Shown here in pieces: positions 11,272-19,793 of a DNA stretch of 64,000 nucleotides. Source of the stretch: Pseudoalteromonas flavipulchra NCIMB 2033 = ATCC BAA-314 (lineage in GTDB: Bacteria; Pseudomonadota; Gammaproteobacteria; Enterobacterales; Alteromonadaceae); assembly GCA_000814665.1 (NCBI GenBank), contig JWIH01000018.1, forward strand, positions 1 to 64,000, read 5' to 3'. Numbering within the stretch: the first letter of the stretch is position 1; every line of letters starts with the position of its first letter. A model generated the notes under the pieces. It was given only the letters and a program-made list of their open reading frames with translations. It was not told where the DNA came from and did no database searches. The position numbers and the translations under genes are program-made.

Positions 11272-13059
11272 ATGCTTTCAATTTCAACAGCTAGTGGCGG
11301 AGCCACGGAATTATTGCTGTCTGAAGGAATAGCGATACTAATTACGCCAATGATGGCTGGTATGGCCGGAGCCATTGTAATGGGGGCGTTAGCATTAATG
11401 CTGCAGCGCCCCTCTGGTATGCTCAAACTGGCTCACCTTAGCAGTGCAACACTTGCAATACTGCTCGCCTTTACGGGCAATATCACCACATTACATTTAC
11501 TTACTCTGACGATACTCCTGTATCTATTCCATGGCTTACAGGAGCACAAAAGTGGCTTATTGTTGATAAGTGCTGCGGCGATAATCACGTTGGTAATGTG
11601 GACTGTGTCTGAATATCTATGGACATTTCCTGCTCAGCATGGCGCAATAGTCATTGTGTTTATGTATATTCTTTTCCTTGCCTATCAAGCGTATAGCAGC
11701 GCAAATGAATTTGAATTAAAAGAACACAATGATGATGACCACACCGAGCATGAAAGTTTGGGGTTACCTGGTCGGCAAAGTTTTAAACGTGCTTTTAATG
11801 AATATCGCCAAACGGAAGGGAGCCCTTGTATGCTCGTGCTAGTCCGTCTCATGGGTTTCGAGCAGGTAAATTTTCATTTAGGGCGTGAGTTTGGTGACTT
11901 GCTGTTAGCTCAATCGGCTAATCGTATTGCGCAATGTTTGCAATCCGGTGATGTTATGGCCATCACTCATGGCAATGAAACTGCGAAAATGGCGCATCTA
12001 GGTGGTCTTAACTTTGCGTTTGTATGTTCGCTAAAGCATGGTAAGCACTTTCATGAGCAGCTAATCGAAGAAATATCAAATAGTACTTTAAAGCCATTCA
12101 ATGTTGGTAGCTGTACGTTAGAGATCATGATGCGTGCGAGTTACGTGAATTGCGATGAAGAAATGGGGCAACTTGAGAACCTGATTTCTTGCGTGTTTTT
12201 AGCGCTAGATACACAATCAGAAGCGCATCAGGATAGTCATCAACAAGTCGTACCGTATCAACAACGTATGCAAATTCATCGACTGGAGCAACAGGTTAGG
12301 TTGTCGGAGTTAGCTAAGATAAACTTTAGATCTGAATTTGAGCTCTATTTTCATCCAGTGGTTCGTCATGAAGATAACAGCATTGAGTTTGTGGAATTAC
12401 TGTTGCGCTGGCAGCATCCAAAACAAGGGATTTTAAGTGCCAATGAGTTTATTGATGATATTCGTTTAGTTGGACTTGCTATTCCCGTTGCTGAATATGT
12501 ACTAGAACGTGCTTGCGAAATCGCATTGGCACTGAAGATGGAAGGGATCAGCGTTCCCATCAGTATAAATGTCTTTGGTGCAGAGCTATTGAGCGAAAGC
12601 TTTATCGAGTTTATTGACTACACCATGCTCAACCATCAGTTAAGCCCTGGGGCTATCATTATCGAGTGTCCAGCTAGCATGCTTGCCGAACTAGATGAGC
12701 AAGAAACTGCGATGATCAGTCGTTTGAAGAACTTGGGTGTAAAAATGTGTGTCGATAGCTTTGGTGATGCGCCGCTGGTGCTTGCTAAATTACCCGCACT
12801 GCGTTTTGAGTACGTGAAACTGTCGCGCAATATGACGCAAGAGCCTGGGCATATGGGGCATACCAAATCCTTGGTAAAAGGCATTGTAGAGATGCATCAA
12901 GAAAAGCACTGTCGCGTGATTGGCGAGGGTATTGAATCTCTCGGGCAACTCGAATTTGTAAAAAGCATTGGCACGGTGGCAGCGCAAGGGTTTTACTTTT
13001 CTCGACCACAGAACAGTAATATTTTGATCAGTTGGCTGAAACAAAGGTTGCCTCAATAA
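11272..13059 (+). CDS. Membrane GGDEF-EAL protein with degenerate GGDEF and altered EAL site
   Basis: A 595-residue protein with about five N-terminal membrane helices (residues 20-145), a GGDEF-like domain and a C-terminal EAL domain. The GGDEF signature is GGLNF (244-248), so diguanylate cyclase activity is not expected. In the EAL domain the catalytic set E375, N433, E465, D495, K516, E552 and Q572 is present in correct spacing. EAL reads ELL, however, and the second Asp of the DDFG metal motif is Ser496 (VDSFGD). That residue binds the second metal in active phosphodiesterases, so this is probably a sensor or binding protein. It lies 24 nt after hutI on the same strand, so co-transcription with hutI is possible. 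Confidence 0.88.
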   Translation: MLSISTASGGATELLLSEGIAILITPMMAGMAGAIVMGALALMLQRPSGMLKLAHLSSATLAILLAFTGNITTLHLLTLTILLYLFHGLQEHKSGLLLISAAAIITLVMWTVSEYLWTFPAQHGAIVIVFMYILFLAYQAYSSANEFELKEHNDDDHTEHESLGLPGRQSFKRAFNEYRQTEGSPCMLVLVRLMGFEQVNFHLGREFGDLLLAQSANRIAQCLQSGDVMAITHGNETAKMAHLGGLNFAFVCSLKHGKHFHEQLIEEISNSTLKPFNVGSCTLEIMMRASYVNCDEEMGQLENLISCVFLALDTQSEAHQDSHQQVVPYQQRMQIHRLEQQVRLSELAKINFRSEFELYFHPVVRHEDNSIEFVELLLRWQHPKQGILSANEFIDDIRLVGLAIPVAEYVLERACEIALALKMEGISVPISINVFGAELLSESFIEFIDYTMLNHQLSPGAIIIECPASMLAELDEQETAMISRLKNLGVKMCVDSFGDAPLVLAKLPALRFEYVKLSRNMTQEPGHMGHTKSLVKGIVEMHQEKHCRVIGEGIESLGQLEFVKSIGTVAAQGFYFSRPQNSNILISWLKQRLPQ

Positions 13060-13103
13060 CTAGGAGCGCCTTACCTTTACATGGGTTTTGGCTGTGACAG
13101 TGT

Positions 13104-14159
13104 TTAGCGCCTCTGTTGACGGGTACTTAAATAAGCGTTCGTAAGGTTCGTTAGTATTTGGCCACAATGTTCGATACCCGCCTGCTCACCAAGTGGGTGT
13201 CTAGCCGGGGCTGCTTCACATAAGTGCAAATATTTAGCATTTCGAGCCTGAGCCATACGGTAAACAAAATATTCGGCATCGCTAGTTGTGAAGCCTTGAT
13301 AGGTCAGGGCACTTGCAGGCATACCGACGATGGCATCAACGTCTAACTCTACGCCTAATGGAATGTCGCTTGGCATCGTTGCCAACGCTTTGTCGAGTGA
13401 TGCGGATAAACTCTGAGTTTGTCTGGTTTTTATCGCTTGATAACTTGAAAATCCGAATCCAGCGTTTTGCAATTGAGTAAGGATTGTTTGGTTATTTTTG
13501 TGCTCGTGCAAGCCGATGACATGATAATGTGACAGGCTACCAGCTTGATGCGCGTAACTGAAGCCATTACCGCTATGTCTACCTTCACAAGCTCTAAAGT
13601 CAGCGTGAGGGTCAAAGTTGATAGCACCTGCAGCACGCTTGCTGGCTTCAAAATGTGCCTGCAAAATACCAAAAGCATTATTGTGGCCACCACCGATGAT
13701 GATCGGCTCTAAGCCTGCTGCAAAGATAGGTGCTAGGGTTGCAATAACTTGGTTGTCGAGGTCAGCACAGAGAGTGCGTAACTGTGCTAGCTGTTCGCTA
13801 TTAGTATTATCGAGCGATAGTGCACGTGTTTGAATAGCGTGGGTATCCACCTCGCCTAGCAACAAAATCTTATCGCCCGACAAAAACTGGTTATCGGGCT
13901 GATTTAAAAAGCGTTTTAAGAAGGCTCGCCAACCGAGCTCGGCGCCGCCTTGCCCGCAATTGGCGCGCGGACCTATATCTTCAGGGATCCCCAACAACAC
14001 ATAACGGATCCCAAATTGGGCCGCGTCTCTAAGCGAAGCCGCGTAGTCATGATCACATTGTAAAAAGCTTATGCTTTGCCAAATTCTGGTTTCACCGGCT
14101 CTTGCACTGACAAAAGTGGCAATATCACTTTCATCATATATACGGACTGCTGTACTCAT
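13104..14159 (-). CDS. hutG: Formimidoylglutamase (arginase/agmatinase family)
   Basis: A ureohydrolase-fold, Mn-dependent enzyme of 351 residues with the metal-ligand motifs GGGHNN (156-161), DPHAD (183-187) and ELDVDAI (D273, D275). In a hut cluster this family hydrolyses N-formimidoyl-L-glutamate to glutamate and formamide, which completes the route begun by hutH, hutU and hutI. Function is assigned from context; sequence alone would also allow arginase or agmatinase. It faces the GGDEF-EAL gene convergently and is followed on its own strand by nothing from the hut set. No HutC palindrome is visible directly upstream. Confidence 0.9.
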   Translation of the reverse strand: MSTAVRIYDESDIATFVSARAGETRIWQSISFLQCDHDYAASLRDAAQFGIRYVLLGIPEDIGPRANCGQGGAELGWRAFLKRFLNQPDNQFLSGDKILLLGEVDTHAIQTRALSLDNTNSEQLAQLRTLCADLDNQVIATLAPIFAAGLEPIIIGGGHNNAFGILQAHFEASKRAAGAINFDPHADFRACEGRHSGNGFSYAHQAGSLSHYHVIGLHEHKNNQTILTQLQNAGFGFSSYQAIKTRQTQSLSASLDKALATMPSDIPLGVELDVDAIVGMPASALTYQGFTTSDAEYFVYRMAQARNAKYLHLCEAAPARHPLGEQAGIEHCGQILTNLTNAYLSTRQQRR

Positions 14160-14177
14160 GACTGTTACTTCTAGCGC

Positions 14178-14681
14178 TTAATTGTCTTCGTTATCATCTT
14201 CTAAAACTAACTCTTCTGCAGAGATGATAATGCCGGTGGAGTCGGCGTAAACAAAATCATCTTCGTAAAAGGAGACACCTGCGAAATTAACTGGAATGCC
14301 AACTTCACCGCTGCCACTGCTATCTGCTGCCACTGGGATAGAAGCGATCGCTTGAATGCCAATATCGCTTTCTTCTAGCTCATCAACATGGCGCACCGCA
14401 CCGTAAACGATGATGCCTTGCCAGTTGTTCTCGACCGCTAGCTCAGCTAAATCAATATCAACTAGTGCACGACGAGTTGAACCTCCACCATCAACAAGCA
14501 GCACACGACCAGTACCGTCTTGTTGTAGTACATCTTGGATTTGCTCATTGTTTTCAAAACATTTGACGGTAGTGATACGACCACTAAATGACGTCTGGCC
14601 GCCAAAATTGATGAACATAGGCTCTAGCACATCAACCACATCAGCAAAGTGGTCGCAAAGATCAGAAGTGCTGTATTCCAT
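14178..14681 (-). CDS. rraA: Ribonuclease E activity regulator RraA
   Basis: RraA binds the C-terminal scaffold of RNase E and dampens mRNA decay. The 167-residue product begins [21 protein letters not shown] and carries the core [17 protein letters not shown] and [14 protein letters not shown]. The family fold resembles demethylmenaquinone methyltransferase-like aldolases, with which it was once confused. The frame is open 20 codons upstream, but the ATG at 14681 has GAGG at ideal spacing and gives the usual length. It has an acidic C-terminal tail. It lies 18 nt before hutG on the same strand. Confidence 0.93.
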   Translation of the reverse strand: MEYSTSDLCDHFADVVDVLEPMFINFGGQTSFSGRITTVKCFENNEQIQDVLQQDGTGRVLLVDGGGSTRRALVDIDLAELAVENNWQGIIVYGAVRHVDELEESDIGIQAIASIPVAADSSGSGEVGIPVNFAGVSFYEDDFVYADSTGIIISAEELVLEDDNEDN

Positions 14682-14839
14682 ATTGAATCCTCGAATATTG
14701 ATTGTCGATAACCAGTATACTCTCATACTTGTGCTTAGCAATGCTTTGATTCAACTTACATATTTGTGTCTTAAAAGTGTCACCCATTTGTTATTTTGCT
14801 CTTCTATGCTGATATTGTGAGCAATTAGGCGTGACTCGA

Positions 14840-15364
14840 ATGATGAAAGCAAAACTAGCCGAGCTGGACGCTGCATTATACTTTGTGGTGTTTTGCCCTA
14901 AACCAAGAAACTGGTTTAGATTGATAGCATTAGGTCTATCCAAAAGTGGCAACGGTGGACTCTATGTGTTGGTAGCAATTGCGTGTGCTCTGTTTTTGGA
15001 GCAGCTAGGTCAGCAATTTGCACTCACCGTGATTTTGGCTTTTGCAATTGAAAGGCCGCTTTACTTCTATCTAAAAAATCGTTTTGCACGATTACGACCA
15101 TGTGACTGCTACGCAGTGAAGGCCTTGTTGACGCCGAGCGACAAATTTAGTCTGCCCTCGGGGCATAGTGCTGGCGCTTGGCTATATGCGACTTGCTTGA
15201 TGGAGCAAATTCCTCTGGCTGCGTTTCCGTTGATGATTTGGGCTTCAGGAGTGTCATTGTCACGCGTAATTGTAGGGGTACATTATCCACTTGATGTGGT
15301 GCTTGGTGCGGCAATGGGTGTCGCCTGTGCAAGCTTAGCGATAGTGATATTAGGAAGCGTATGA
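14840..15364 (+). CDS. PAP2-family membrane phosphatase
   Basis: A small membrane phosphatase with all three PAP2 signature motifs: KNRFARLRP, LPSGHSAG and SRVIVGVHYPLD. These supply the catalytic histidines and arginines that act on lipid or undecaprenyl-type phosphates. Five or so hydrophobic helices surround them. The open frame begins at a GTG at 14831, but TAGG is better spaced for the ATG at 14840 (174 residues). Its stop overlaps the next start (ATGA at 15361-15364), implying translational coupling with the glycosyltransferase, so the pair may act on the same lipid-linked substrate. Confidence 0.88.
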   Translation: MMKAKLAELDAALYFVVFCPKPRNWFRLIALGLSKSGNGGLYVLVAIACALFLEQLGQQFALTVILAFAIERPLYFYLKNRFARLRPCDCYAVKALLTPSDKFSLPSGHSAGAWLYATCLMEQIPLAAFPLMIWASGVSLSRVIVGVHYPLDVVLGAAMGVACASLAIVILGSV

Positions 15365-16413
15365 AAATACTATATGGTGTTCAAGGAACGGGAAATGGCC
15401 ATACTACTCGGGCTCGGGTAATGGCAAATTGCTTTCGCAACATGGGAATTTCTGTTGACTACTTTTTTTCTGGACGTCCTTCGGAAAACTATTTCGATAT
15501 GCATGACTTTGGTGATTATCGCAGTTGCCGAGGGTTGTCATTCGTTACCGAGCGTGGCCAGTTAAATCGTTTAAAAACTTTTCAGTCGCTCAAGTTTGGT
15601 GAGTTTATTCGCGACGTTAGAAAATTAGATGTATCAGGTTATGATTTGATCTTTAATGACTTTGAGCCTGTCAGTGCGTGGGCAGGAAAGCTGGCAAAGG
15701 TTCCAGTGATAGCAATGAGTCATCAAGCGTCATATTTATATGATGCTGTTCCACAATTTGCCGTACAGCCTTGGCACAAAGCCCTGATCCGGTATTTTGC
15801 ACCAGCTGATATTCATCTTGGGGTGCACTGGCAACCGTTTGATAAGCATATTATTCCGCCTTTTATTCCTTATGAGGCTGAGCAGGAGCAATGTGCATCG
15901 ATAATTAACAAAGTTTTGGTTTATCTGCCGTTTGAAGCATTGGATAGCATTATTGAGTTGTTAAAAGACTTCCCCGATAAGGAATTTTACTGCTATCACC
16001 CGGATGCCGACAATGCTTCGTTGCAACATATTCACCTAAGAAAACCGAGTCGTTCTGGATTTATTCAAGACTTAAGAAATACCAGTGGTGTGATTGCAAA
16101 TGCGGGGTTTGAGCTGTCTAGTGAAGCATTAAAACTCGGTAAAAAACTGCTACTTAAGCCATTAGACGGTCAATTTGAACAGCAGAACAATGCGCAGACG
16201 CTAGCCGAGCTCGGTCATGCCCAAGTGATGAATTATCTCAATGCTGGCGCGCTGGAAGAATGGCTACAAACAGACGCGAAAGCATCGTTTTACTTTCCAT
16301 CCGATCCTAGCTTGCTAGTGAACTGGTTGATGGGAGGTCAATGGCACAATATTGATTTATTGCACAATCAACTCTGGAGTGGTGTTAATAATTTGTATGT
16401 AAAAGCGGCGTAA
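15361..16413 (+). CDS. MJ1255/VC2487-family glycosyltransferase
   Basis: A 350-residue GT-B-like protein with the N-terminal loop GVQGTGNGHTTRARV typical of the MJ1255/VC2487 family, a UDP-sugar-transferase-like group. The C-terminal nucleotide-binding half contains GVIANAGFELSSEAL and a PLDGQFEQQNNA segment matching the donor site of MurG-like enzymes. No substrate is known to me. It is translationally coupled to the upstream PAP2 phosphatase. A plausible shared role in envelope lipid glycosylation is inference only. Confidence 0.82.
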   Translation: MKILYGVQGTGNGHTTRARVMANCFRNMGISVDYFFSGRPSENYFDMHDFGDYRSCRGLSFVTERGQLNRLKTFQSLKFGEFIRDVRKLDVSGYDLIFNDFEPVSAWAGKLAKVPVIAMSHQASYLYDAVPQFAVQPWHKALIRYFAPADIHLGVHWQPFDKHIIPPFIPYEAEQEQCASIINKVLVYLPFEALDSIIELLKDFPDKEFYCYHPDADNASLQHIHLRKPSRSGFIQDLRNTSGVIANAGFELSSEALKLGKKLLLKPLDGQFEQQNNAQTLAELGHAQVMNYLNAGALEEWLQTDAKASFYFPSDPSLLVNWLMGGQWHNIDLLHNQLWSGVNNLYVKAA

Positions 16414-16518
16414 ATATATTATTTTGTAATATGAACCTAGAATAATTACCTATTATGAGGCAAGGCAGAAAGGCTTCAGCTATACTTTAGCCAGTCTATT
16501 AACATTGTAGGTAAGCCG

Positions 16519-18403
16519 ATGGCGGTATTAGAAAATCTGACTATCAGACGTCGTTTGCAAGTGAATGCATTAGTGGTAGGGATTGCCTTGGTTGTTATGT
16601 TAATTATGATCATGTACGAAGCTCGTACTATGCTGAAATTGAATGAAACCATTCAATATGCAGAAGAGCTCGACATTCATGAATTAGCAATGCGCAAACA
16701 CGAGAAAAACTTCCTTTTTTACAAGCAGGTAGATTCACTCGATGAGTTTGAAAACGAGTATCGTGAGCTACAAACTAAACTCGCTTTGTTGCAAGGTACT
16801 TTTTCTGATTTTGATATCGATTTAGGTCGGATCAACGAATTTGAACGCTTAGCAAAAAGTTATTACGATGACTTTCAAAAAGTGGTGCAATTACAAAAAA
16901 CAATTGGCTTGCATCCAAAAGATGCCCTTTACGGTGAGCTTCGTGGTGCGGTACACGAGGTAGAAACACTACTGAAAGAGCAGCAGAATTATCAACTCCT
17001 TTCAACCATGCTGCAGCTTCGCCGAGCCGAAAAAGACTTTATGCTACGTTTTGACATCAAATACTTGAAACGCTTTGACGAGCTTGTTGCACAGTTTTCT
17101 CAGGAAATTCGTAGTGCAGGGTTTAACGCTCAATATCAATCTAAGTTGCTCAGCTTATTGAACACCTATCAATCCAAATTTGCGAGTTTAGTCCGAGCAC
17201 AAGAAGCACTTGGCTTAGATTTGACGAGCGGTGCGCTAGGCAAAATGAAAGTGAGTGTTGAGAAAAGTGATGCTGTAGTCTCTGAGGTTGTTGAGCAGGC
17301 AAAGGCAGAGATCAAAGAAAACGTTGATAAAACTCAGATGCTCGCCATTGGTGTGTTTGTTGTAGCTGGTATTATCGTGATGACTTTGGTGTTATCGACT
17401 AGTCGCTCAATTATTCAGCCCGTAGAGCGCGTTTATCAAACCATTGAGCGCATTCGTCGTGAAAATAATTTAAGTCTACAAATTGAACAAAGCGGTAATG
17501 ACGAAATCACGATTATGACTCGTGATTTTAATAGCTTAATTTCTGACTTTAGAGATCTCATTGCAGATGTGAATGGAGCGTTGGCAACCATTAATGAAGC
17601 CACTGATCATTTAACGGAGACAACAGCCCAAACGAGTACTGGTATGGCTGAGCAGTTGCATGAAGCGGATATGGTCGCAACTGCTGCGACAGAGATGCAA
17701 GCGACGATCCAAGACATTTCTCATAATACGGGTGAAGCGGCGCATAAAGCCGAGACAACGAATGAAAATGCGCAACAAGGTCGCCGTGAAGTTACAGCAA
17801 CAATTGAGCACATCATGCAGTTATCGGAATCGTTAGGTGGTGCTTCAAGCGTTGTTGCTCAGTTAGAGCGTGACGGTGAAACCATTGGCTCGGTATTGGA
17901 TGTGATCCGTGGTATTGCAGAACAAACAAACAAACTTACTTGCGCTAAACGCTGCTATTGAAGCTGCGCGCGCAGGTGAGCAAGGTCGAGGTTTTGCTGT
18001 TGTGGCGGATGAAGTTAGGTCACTTGCGCAGCGTACTCAAGACTCCACACAAGAAATCGAAAGCATCATTTCTACATTGCAACAGCGTACACGAGAAGTG
18101 GTGAACATCATGGAACAATGTCGTGAACAAGGTAATGAAAGTGTGTCGCAAGCCGAAAAAGCAGGGGAGTTGCTCAGCATGATCACCCAAGATGTGCAAA
18201 CGATTATGGAAATGAGCACGCATATCGCGACGGCAATTGATGAACAAAACCAAGTTGCTTCAGAAGTGAATAAAAACGTGGTCAAGATCAGAGACATTGC
18301 GCAAGGTGCATCAGAACATGCTCGTTCTAATGCGCAAAGTAGTGAAGAGGTCGCAGAGCAAGCGCGCGTATTACACGAAGCCGTGGCTAAGTATCAGGTA
18401 TAA
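16519..18403 (+). pseudogene. HBM-domain methyl-accepting chemotaxis protein, frameshifted
   Basis: Two overlapping frames together encode one chemoreceptor: a short N-terminal helix, TM1 (about 18-38), a periplasmic helical bimodular (HBM) domain with the signature LRRAEKDFMLRFD, TM2 near 275-295, HAMP, and the methyl-accepting domain. The frame breaks inside the most conserved signalling segment. The DNA at 17921-17937 has three copies of a 4-bp unit (AACAAACAAACAAACTT) where two would give [15 protein letters not shown]. Dropping 4 bp restores a 626-residue protein. As it stands, translation ends at 17961 with 480 residues and no signalling tip. Either a real inactivation, a reversible slippage tract or an assembly error is possible. 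Confidence 0.85.
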
Positions 18404-18433
18404 ACACCAATTCAACCTGAGGTTCTTTATGCC

Positions 18434-18464
18434 AAAGCCCCACTTATTTATAGTTGGGCTTTTA
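18434..18464 (+). terminator. Intrinsic terminator after the HBM chemoreceptor
   Basis: AAAGCCC and GGGCTTT flank a short loop and are followed by TTTA, about 30 nt beyond the chemoreceptor stop codon. Confidence 0.7.
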
Positions 18465-18662
18465 TTTAGACTCAAGATAGGTATCGCTAAAATGAATACC
18501 AACATAGCAGTGGTAAGTTACAATTCGGATTGGCCGCACCAGTTCAATAAAGAGAAACAGGCGATACTCGCTCATCTATCCAAGGAAAATGTAGCTGCTT
18601 TACACCATATAGGCAGTACATCGGTGCCACAGCTGTGTGCTAAACCAATAGTTGATATGTTA

Positions 18663-18822
18663 TACCAATTGAATTAATTCTCTAATCAATTTGAAGGGTG
18701 AAATAGCATATTAGCTTCGTTAAAAATTTCTCATTTAGAACAACTAAATAGTAAAATTTTTGCCTTGCTACTAAAGCTATTTCCCCGCTTCAAGATAGAT
18801 CATTTACTTAATACAACTGGTA
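18663..18822. mobile_element. 160-bp MITE-like element, copy 1 (in grpB)
   Basis: A non-coding 160-bp insertion with imperfect terminal inverted repeats, TACCAATTGAATTAA at the left and the complement of TACCAGTTGTATTAA at the right. It is flanked by TTA on both sides (18660-18662 and 18823-18825). The centre (18722-18761) forms a 40-nt hairpin with arms AAAAATTT/AAATTTTT and inner stem ATTTAG/CTAAAT. It is related over its length to the copy after thiC. It encodes no transposase, so it would depend on an enzyme supplied elsewhere. Confidence 0.85.
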
Positions 18823-19027
18823 TTATTGGAAGTAAATGACTTAGATAAATTAGACATAGAGTCAGAAAAATTGCGTGATTTAGGTTATGAGATAATGGGG
18901 GAGTTTGGTATTGCTGGGCGCCGTTATTTTCGTAAAGGCATAGCGTCTAGAACTCATCATCTGCATGCTTTTTTAGCCGGTTCTGATGGAGTTAAACGTC
19001 ACCTTGCCTTTCGTGACTATTTAATTA

Positions 19028-19220
19028 ACCTGAGGTTTGGATAAGGAATGTTCCAACTCATTGTTGCTAAAGCACAACTTAGTTTTTTCCTTGTCTAGCC
19101 AGCAAGATTTAGGGAAAACAAGGCGAATTTACGCACCAATAGCTGGCTATTGGAAGTGAATTCAACGCAGTTAGCGCTAAAACTGGCTGCTAGAAAGGCA
19201 TTAATTATCCGCAGCTCAGG
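19028..19220. mobile_element. 193-bp MITE-like element of a second type (in grpB)
   Basis: The insertion is bounded by CCTGAG and CTCAGG, and the ends pair imperfectly over about 20 bp (with GGATAA and TTATCC inside). The 7-bp sequence TTAATTA is present at 19021-19027 and again at 19221-19227, as expected of a target duplication. Inside, AACAAGGC (19117-19124), a 39-nt hairpin (19125-19163; GAATT...AATTC arms and CCAATAG/CTATTGG inner stem) and AACGCAGTTAGCG (19164-19176) match the organisation of the 160-bp element in reverse orientation. Confidence 0.82.
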
Positions 19221-19369
19221 TTAATTACTTTTCCAGATATAGCGAGGCAATACGCTAGGGTTAAGCAAGACGCTGTAAATGCCTGTAACCAAGATATGGA
19301 GAAGTACATTGCATTTAAGAATGACTTTATTCAATACCATGAGCAGCATGCATTGCTATGGCGGTTTGG

Positions 19370-19744
19370 TTAAGGCACAAACTTGATAGGTACGCTGTCC
19401 TTTTGGGCTTTATACTCTTCTACCGCGTTTACATATTCCTGCCATAGCGCATCGTGTTGTGTAGCTATAGTGTATAAGTATTGCCAGCTGTAGAGCCCTG
19501 AGTCGTGACCATCATCAAAAACAAAGCGTGCAGCATAGTGACCAACGGGTTCAATTTTCTTTATGGCGACATTCTGTTTGTTTAGCACGAGTTGCTTTTG
19601 CGCCGGACTATGCCCTTGCACTTCGGCGGATGGTGAATGTGTTCGTAAGAATTCGGCACTTAGCGTAAAACAGTGGCCGTCCTCAAAATAAACATCGAGC
19701 ACTTTACTGAGCGTATGATAATGAAGTTTGGTGACTTGATACAT
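19370..19744 (-). CDS. DUF971 domain protein
   Basis: A 124-residue protein matching the DUF971 fold, also found as the N-terminal domain of gamma-butyrobetaine hydroxylases; typical features are LSAEFLRTHSPSAEVQGH and the glycine-aspartate-rich DDGHDSGLYSWQYL near the C-terminus. A role in iron-sulfur or metal handling has been suggested for relatives, but I would not assign one here. It is commonly found beside hslVU, as here, but a terminator separates it from hslU. It starts at ATG 19744. Confidence 0.85.
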   Translation of the reverse strand: MYQVTKLHYHTLSKVLDVYFEDGHCFTLSAEFLRTHSPSAEVQGHSPAQKQLVLNKQNVAIKKIEPVGHYAARFVFDDGHDSGLYSWQYLYTIATQHDALWQEYVNAVEEYKAQKDSVPIKFVP

Positions 19745-19759
19745 AATTGGTATAACTCA

Positions 19760-19784
19760 AAAAGCGGAGTAAGGCTCCGCTTTT
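19760..19784 (-). terminator. Intrinsic terminator after hslU
   Basis: AAAAGCGGAG and CTCCGCTTTT form a 10-bp stem with a 5-nt loop followed, on the minus strand, by more T. It lies 10 nt beyond the hslU stop and 16 nt before the DUF971 start. Confidence 0.85.
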
Positions 19785-19793
19785 GATTTTAAT

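Larger units (their letters stand above)
18492..19373 (+). pseudogene. GrpB-family (UPF0157) gene broken by two miniature elements
   Basis: Three separated coding blocks belong to one GrpB-type protein (nucleotidyltransferase-like fold). 18492-18662 encodes MNTNIAVVSYNSDWP to VDML, with HHIGSTSVP. 18826-19020 encodes LEVNDLDKLD to FRDYL. 19221-19373 encodes LITFPDIARQY to LLWRFG. A 160-bp element lies between blocks 1 and 2 and a 193-bp element between blocks 2 and 3. Joining the blocks at the target duplications (TTA, and TTAATTA) gives a continuous 172-codon frame, the usual family length. Blocks 2 and 3 are otherwise free of stops, so the insertions may be recent. The stop overlaps the end of the convergent DUF971 gene. 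Confidence 0.88.

Noticed and set aside
18297..18677. A 126-codon frame spanning the chemoreceptor end and the start of grpB
   Set aside because: Its N-terminal part is out of frame with the chemoreceptor; only the part from 18492 onward is the real grpB frame.
19743..19757. AATTGGTATAACTC resembling the right end of the 160-bp element
   Set aside because: There is no matching left end or core nearby; a match this short is expected by chance in AT-rich sequence.
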